From Chryseobacterium cucumeris (GTDB lineage Bacteria > Bacteroidota > Bacteroidia > Flavobacteriales > Weeksellaceae): a stretch of 64,000 nucleotides of DNA. A program made the translations under genes and the position numbers. Position 1 is the first letter of the stretch. Each line of letters begins with the position of its first letter. Below the pieces are notes generated by a model. It had not been told where the DNA came from. It worked only from the letters and a program-made list of their open reading frames with translations, and ran no database searches. Shown in pieces: positions 61,724-64,000 of this stretch. Where the stretch lies: positions 2,666,001 to 2,730,000 of the forward strand of contig NZ_CP068760.1 of NCBI RefSeq assembly GCF_016775705.1, given 5' to 3'.

Positions 61724-62923
61724 TTAATAAGGTTTAATAAGCCGGCCCTTGCCGTCAGTCTGAATAGGGGCAATAATACTATCAATGCAGTTTTCTTTTT
61801 TGCGGTGAGACCATGAGAAAACTTTAATGTATTTGTCCCAGTTTTTATACATTTTTTGTAGAATTGATCCATGATTATGGGGAACAAGGATAGGAGCCTT
61901 ATAAAGTTCATAAGCCTTTGCCGGAAAGTAATCGGTAGTGGGTACCTCATATCCGTCTGAAGTCATATATAAATTTTCTTGTTTGTGAAAAAGCAGCCAG
62001 ATGTCCACAAATGGAAATGTGTAATCATAACCTTCCTTGTATTCGCCATCTTTATAGAAAAATTTGTAATATTCAGATCCTGTTTTATGCCAGTTACGCT
62101 TTGTAAATTTGATCATATTGTCATTTTCCACTGCACGCAGTAGAAGCTCAATTTCATTCTCATCCATGCATAAGTCTATATCATCATCCCATGGCATAAT
62201 ATCATCATGTCTTATGATCCCCAGTAGCGTTCCTGCATGAGCAAAAAGACTCAAATCGAGTTCCTTTGCTTTTTCACCCAGGTATTTGAGTATTTCTACT
62301 GCCTGTTCTTTATGTCTTTCTTCCCATAGATTAATCTGCCGTATTTTCTCAATAAAAAATGATCCTCTGCTTTTGTAGATAGGGCAGTTCACCTCATCAT
62401 ATTCGAACCAGCCGGTGTCAATCACAAGTGTTTTTAAAGAGTTGTTAAAGGAACACTCCAGTATTTCTTCATCGATTGGCTGTTTAATACTTTTTAAGCA
62501 GTCCATCGATGTAATTTTTTCTCTATTGATGACGTAGATATAACTGCCCCAATAATAGCCCAGTCTGCTGGGGAATATCTCGTTTCTTGGGATGGTATCC
62601 TCTTGCAATTTATTGTATGGAATGATCAGATCCCATTCATTTTCAAGTGAATCCATGTCGGTACAGAGTTCTTCGTAGGTATGCTTTAGTTTAACATCAT
62701 TCTCAAGAATAATACAGGGTGCTGTTATGTCATTTTTTAAAATATACTCCCAAATAAAAATGTGGGCGGCGTAATTCTTAATATCTGTCGGAGACATTTC
62801 AAACCCATATTTATCTTTGTGGAAATTTTGATCATAAGGTGATTCCGTTATATTGGAATTGATTTCAACTGTCTCATTGCCGGTGGTAAAGTAAACGGCT
62901 CCTTCTTTAATTTGAAATATCAT
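61724..62923 (-). CDS. Glycosyltransferase family 25-like domain fused to a LicD-like domain
   Basis: A 399-residue two-domain protein. Residues about 30-190 resemble glycosyltransferase family 25 (SPTDIKNYAAHIFIWEYIL, PCIILENDVKLKHTYEEL, GSYIYVINREKITSMD). Residues about 215-330 match LicD/fukutin-related nucleotidyl- or phosphotransferases: LFAHAGTLLGIIRHDDIMPW, then DDDIDLCMDENEIELLL with the metal-binding Asp cluster. LicD proteins transfer phosphocholine or phospho-polyol groups to glycans from a CDP-activated donor. It overlaps the cytidylyltransferase gene by 17 bases and precedes the DUF6973 gene by 33 bases, so it may decorate that protein or a surface glycan (inference). Confidence 0.75.
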   Translation of the reverse strand: MIFQIKEGAVYFTTGNETVEINSNITESPYDQNFHKDKYGFEMSPTDIKNYAAHIFIWEYILKNDITAPCIILENDVKLKHTYEELCTDMDSLENEWDLIIPYNKLQEDTIPRNEIFPSRLGYYWGSYIYVINREKITSMDCLKSIKQPIDEEILECSFNNSLKTLVIDTGWFEYDEVNCPIYKSRGSFFIEKIRQINLWEERHKEQAVEILKYLGEKAKELDLSLFAHAGTLLGIIRHDDIMPWDDDIDLCMDENEIELLLRAVENDNMIKFTKRNWHKTGSEYYKFFYKDGEYKEGYDYTFPFVDIWLLFHKQENLYMTSDGYEVPTTDYFPAKAYELYKAPILVPHNHGSILQKMYKNWDKYIKVFSWSHRKKENCIDSIIAPIQTDGKGRLIKPY

Positions 62924-63608
62924 GTATTAGTTTTGTTTTTTGTAAGGCTTTTGCAGTAAGGTAATCAATGGGAAGTGTTATTTTTATATTTTCCTCATTG
63001 CCTTCAATAAGTTTTATAGTCTGTCCGTTAAACTCAACCACTGTGGCATCATCAAAAAAAGTTGACTGATAGGGAGTTTGATAAGCCCTTTTTATAATTT
63101 CAGACTTGAAGACCTGGGGTGTTTGAACAACTTTGAAATCGCTGCGGTTCATGCTCCGGTTATTTTTACCATCTGTTATTCTTATAGTAGGAATCATAGC
63201 CACAACGGGAACAACAGCATCATGTTCAATTACTTCTGAGAAAGCACGCTCAATTACCGTTTCACTTACGAATGGCCTGACACCATCGTGAATTCCGATA
63301 TAACATTCATGATCGGTAATGGTGTCAATTGCATTCTTTACGGAATGAAACCTTTCCCTGCCTCCGATGACAATCTTAATGGGCTTGAGATAATAGTATT
63401 GCTGGCATAAAGTGTCCCACATTTCCAAATGAGAGTTATTAAGAACCAGGATTATGTCAAAAATAAGAGTGGGGTGGTTTAAGAAGGTATCGATGGTATG
63501 GATTAGAATTGGTTTACCATCAAGGAGAAGGAACTGTTTTGCGTTTTCAGCGCCCATTCTGTTACCCTCACCAGCTGCCACAATTATAATGTATTTCTTC
63601 GTTCTCAT
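62907..63608 (-). CDS. IspD/TarI-type cytidylyltransferase
   Basis: A 233-residue enzyme from the ATG at 63608 (MRTKKYIIIVAAGEGNRMGA); the frame opens four codons earlier. It makes CDP-alcohols from CTP and a phospho-alcohol. The nucleotide loop is VAAGEGNRMGAENAKQFLLL. Further family motifs are GGRERFHSVKNAIDTI, IGIHDGVRPFVS, VVPVVAMIPTIRI and QTPQVFKSEIIKRAY. In an isoprenoid context it would be IspD, but its overlap with a LicD-type transferase suggests a ribitol- or other polyol-phosphate cytidylyltransferase (TarI/Bcs1-like) supplying the donor (inference). It is the first gene of the operon. Confidence 0.85.
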   Translation of the reverse strand: MRTKKYIIIVAAGEGNRMGAENAKQFLLLDGKPILIHTIDTFLNHPTLIFDIILVLNNSHLEMWDTLCQQYYYLKPIKIVIGGRERFHSVKNAIDTITDHECYIGIHDGVRPFVSETVIERAFSEVIEHDAVVPVVAMIPTIRITDGKNNRSMNRSDFKVVQTPQVFKSEIIKRAYQTPYQSTFFDDATVVEFNGQTIKLIEGNEENIKITLPIDYLTAKALQKTKLIHDISN

Positions 63609-63745
63609 CAATCGTTTCATTTAACTGAGGTCAAAACTAGAACATAAAAATTGCACGGGTGTGAATGGATTGTGAACATTCTATTAATTGTTGAGTTACG
63701 GTTTTTTTTATATTCTTAGAGGTTATTATTTTGCAAAAAAAACTA

Positions 63746-64000
63746 ATGATCAAAAGCTTTCCGCACGAAAGGCAGTATGATAAAATGGATTGTGGTCCAA
63801 CATGTCTGAGGATAGTAGCCCAACATTACGGAAGATATTATTCGTTACAATTTCTGAGGGATTTATGCAGCATTACAAAGGAGGGAGTTTCTCTGGCTGA
63901 CCTTATATATGCCTGCGAAAAAATCGGAATCAAGTCTCACGCAGTACGTTGTACTTTTCAGGAATTAAAATCACAGGTTCATCTGCCCGCGATTCTTCAC
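63746..64000 (+). CDS. C39 peptidase-containing ABC exporter, partial
   Basis: The first 85 codons of a gene that runs off the right edge. They form the start of a C39 peptidase domain: FPHERQYDKMDCGPTCLRIV with the catalytic C16, then HYGRYYSLQFLRDLCSITKE and GVSLADLIYACEKIGIKSHA. The last visible residues, HLPAILH, lie just before the expected catalytic histidine. In relatives the domain is followed by membrane and ATPase domains, which cut and export double-glycine-leader peptides. It is divergent from the operon with such a precursor (61016-61690), so the two very probably work together. Confidence 0.85.
   Translation, partial: MIKSFPHERQYDKMDCGPTCLRIVAQHYGRYYSLQFLRDLCSITKEGVSLADLIYACEKIGIKSHAVRCTFQELKSQVHLPAILH

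Noticed and set aside
1..64000. CRISPR arrays, insertion sequences, integrase, relaxase
   Set aside because: No spaced direct repeats of CRISPR type, no transposase or tyrosine/serine recombinase motifs, and no relaxase motifs were seen on either strand.

Overview
The window is AT-rich DNA from a member of the Flavobacteriia, most likely Chryseobacterium or a close relative. Evidence for this: TAnnTTTG-type -7 boxes with no clear Shine-Dalgarno sites, a type IX secretion (T9SS) sorting domain, SusC/SusD proteins, RteC, MauE with DUF6520 peptides, DUF4099/DUF3945 proteins and a YWFCY-type coupling protein. Much of it looks like an integrative/conjugative element or a stack of genomic islands: coupling protein and topoisomerase III near the left end, RteC and an excisionase-like HTH protein near 54-56 kb, with toxin, defence and repair cargo between. 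No relaxase, integrase, transposase, tRNA or CRISPR array was recognised.

Left part (1-12.7 kb): a partial DUF1016 nuclease, the coupling protein, topB and a DUF4099/DUF3945 protein. Then comes a damage-inducible mutagenesis cassette: a LexA-like XRE/S24 repressor divergent from a Y-family polymerase, a DnaE-type polymerase and an AlkB-like demethylase. Two GATAC-N5-GTATC operators lie in the divergent promoter. A 14/15 match lies in front of a DUF3800 gene 23 kb away.

13-26 kb: an operon of a T9SS-sorted protein, an RHS-like protein, an RHS-core protein with a C-terminal domain that looks like an ADP-ribosyltransferase toxin, and a small putative immunity gene. It is followed by a membrane-anchored exonuclease VII-like coiled-coil protein, a lipoprotein, a decayed bacteriocin-like gene with an intact small membrane gene, and a second DUF4099/DUF3945 gene.

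26-38 kb is a defence island: a small PD-(D/E)XK protein, a hypothetical protein with a WYL-like C-terminus divergent from a defence-type reverse transcriptase with a ~360 nt structured leader, a DUF3800 protein, a HARE-HTH/nuclease protein, and an operon of a fused restriction-methylation protein, a specificity subunit and a DGQHR-like/TIR-like fusion.

38.8-39.2 kb holds a probable structured non-coding RNA with its own -7 box and terminator-like end. 39-47 kb has a SusC/SusD/S9 peptidase operon. 46.7-54.3 kb has secreted and disulfide-peptide genes: an aspartyl protease, a gene broken by one stop codon, a glycine-rich lipoprotein with a small membrane protein, and a MauE operon including a 56-residue four-cysteine peptide, facing an AraC-type TPR regulator. 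54-60 kb has RteC, an HTH protein, HxlR with a frameshifted NmrA-like oxidoreductase and a haloalkane dehalogenase-like hydrolase, and a ClC channel. The right end carries a cytidylyltransferase, a glycosyltransferase/LicD fusion, a double-glycine-leader DUF6973 protein and a lipoprotein, divergent from a C39-peptidase exporter cut by the window edge. All functional assignments rest on reading motifs by eye; no database search was run.
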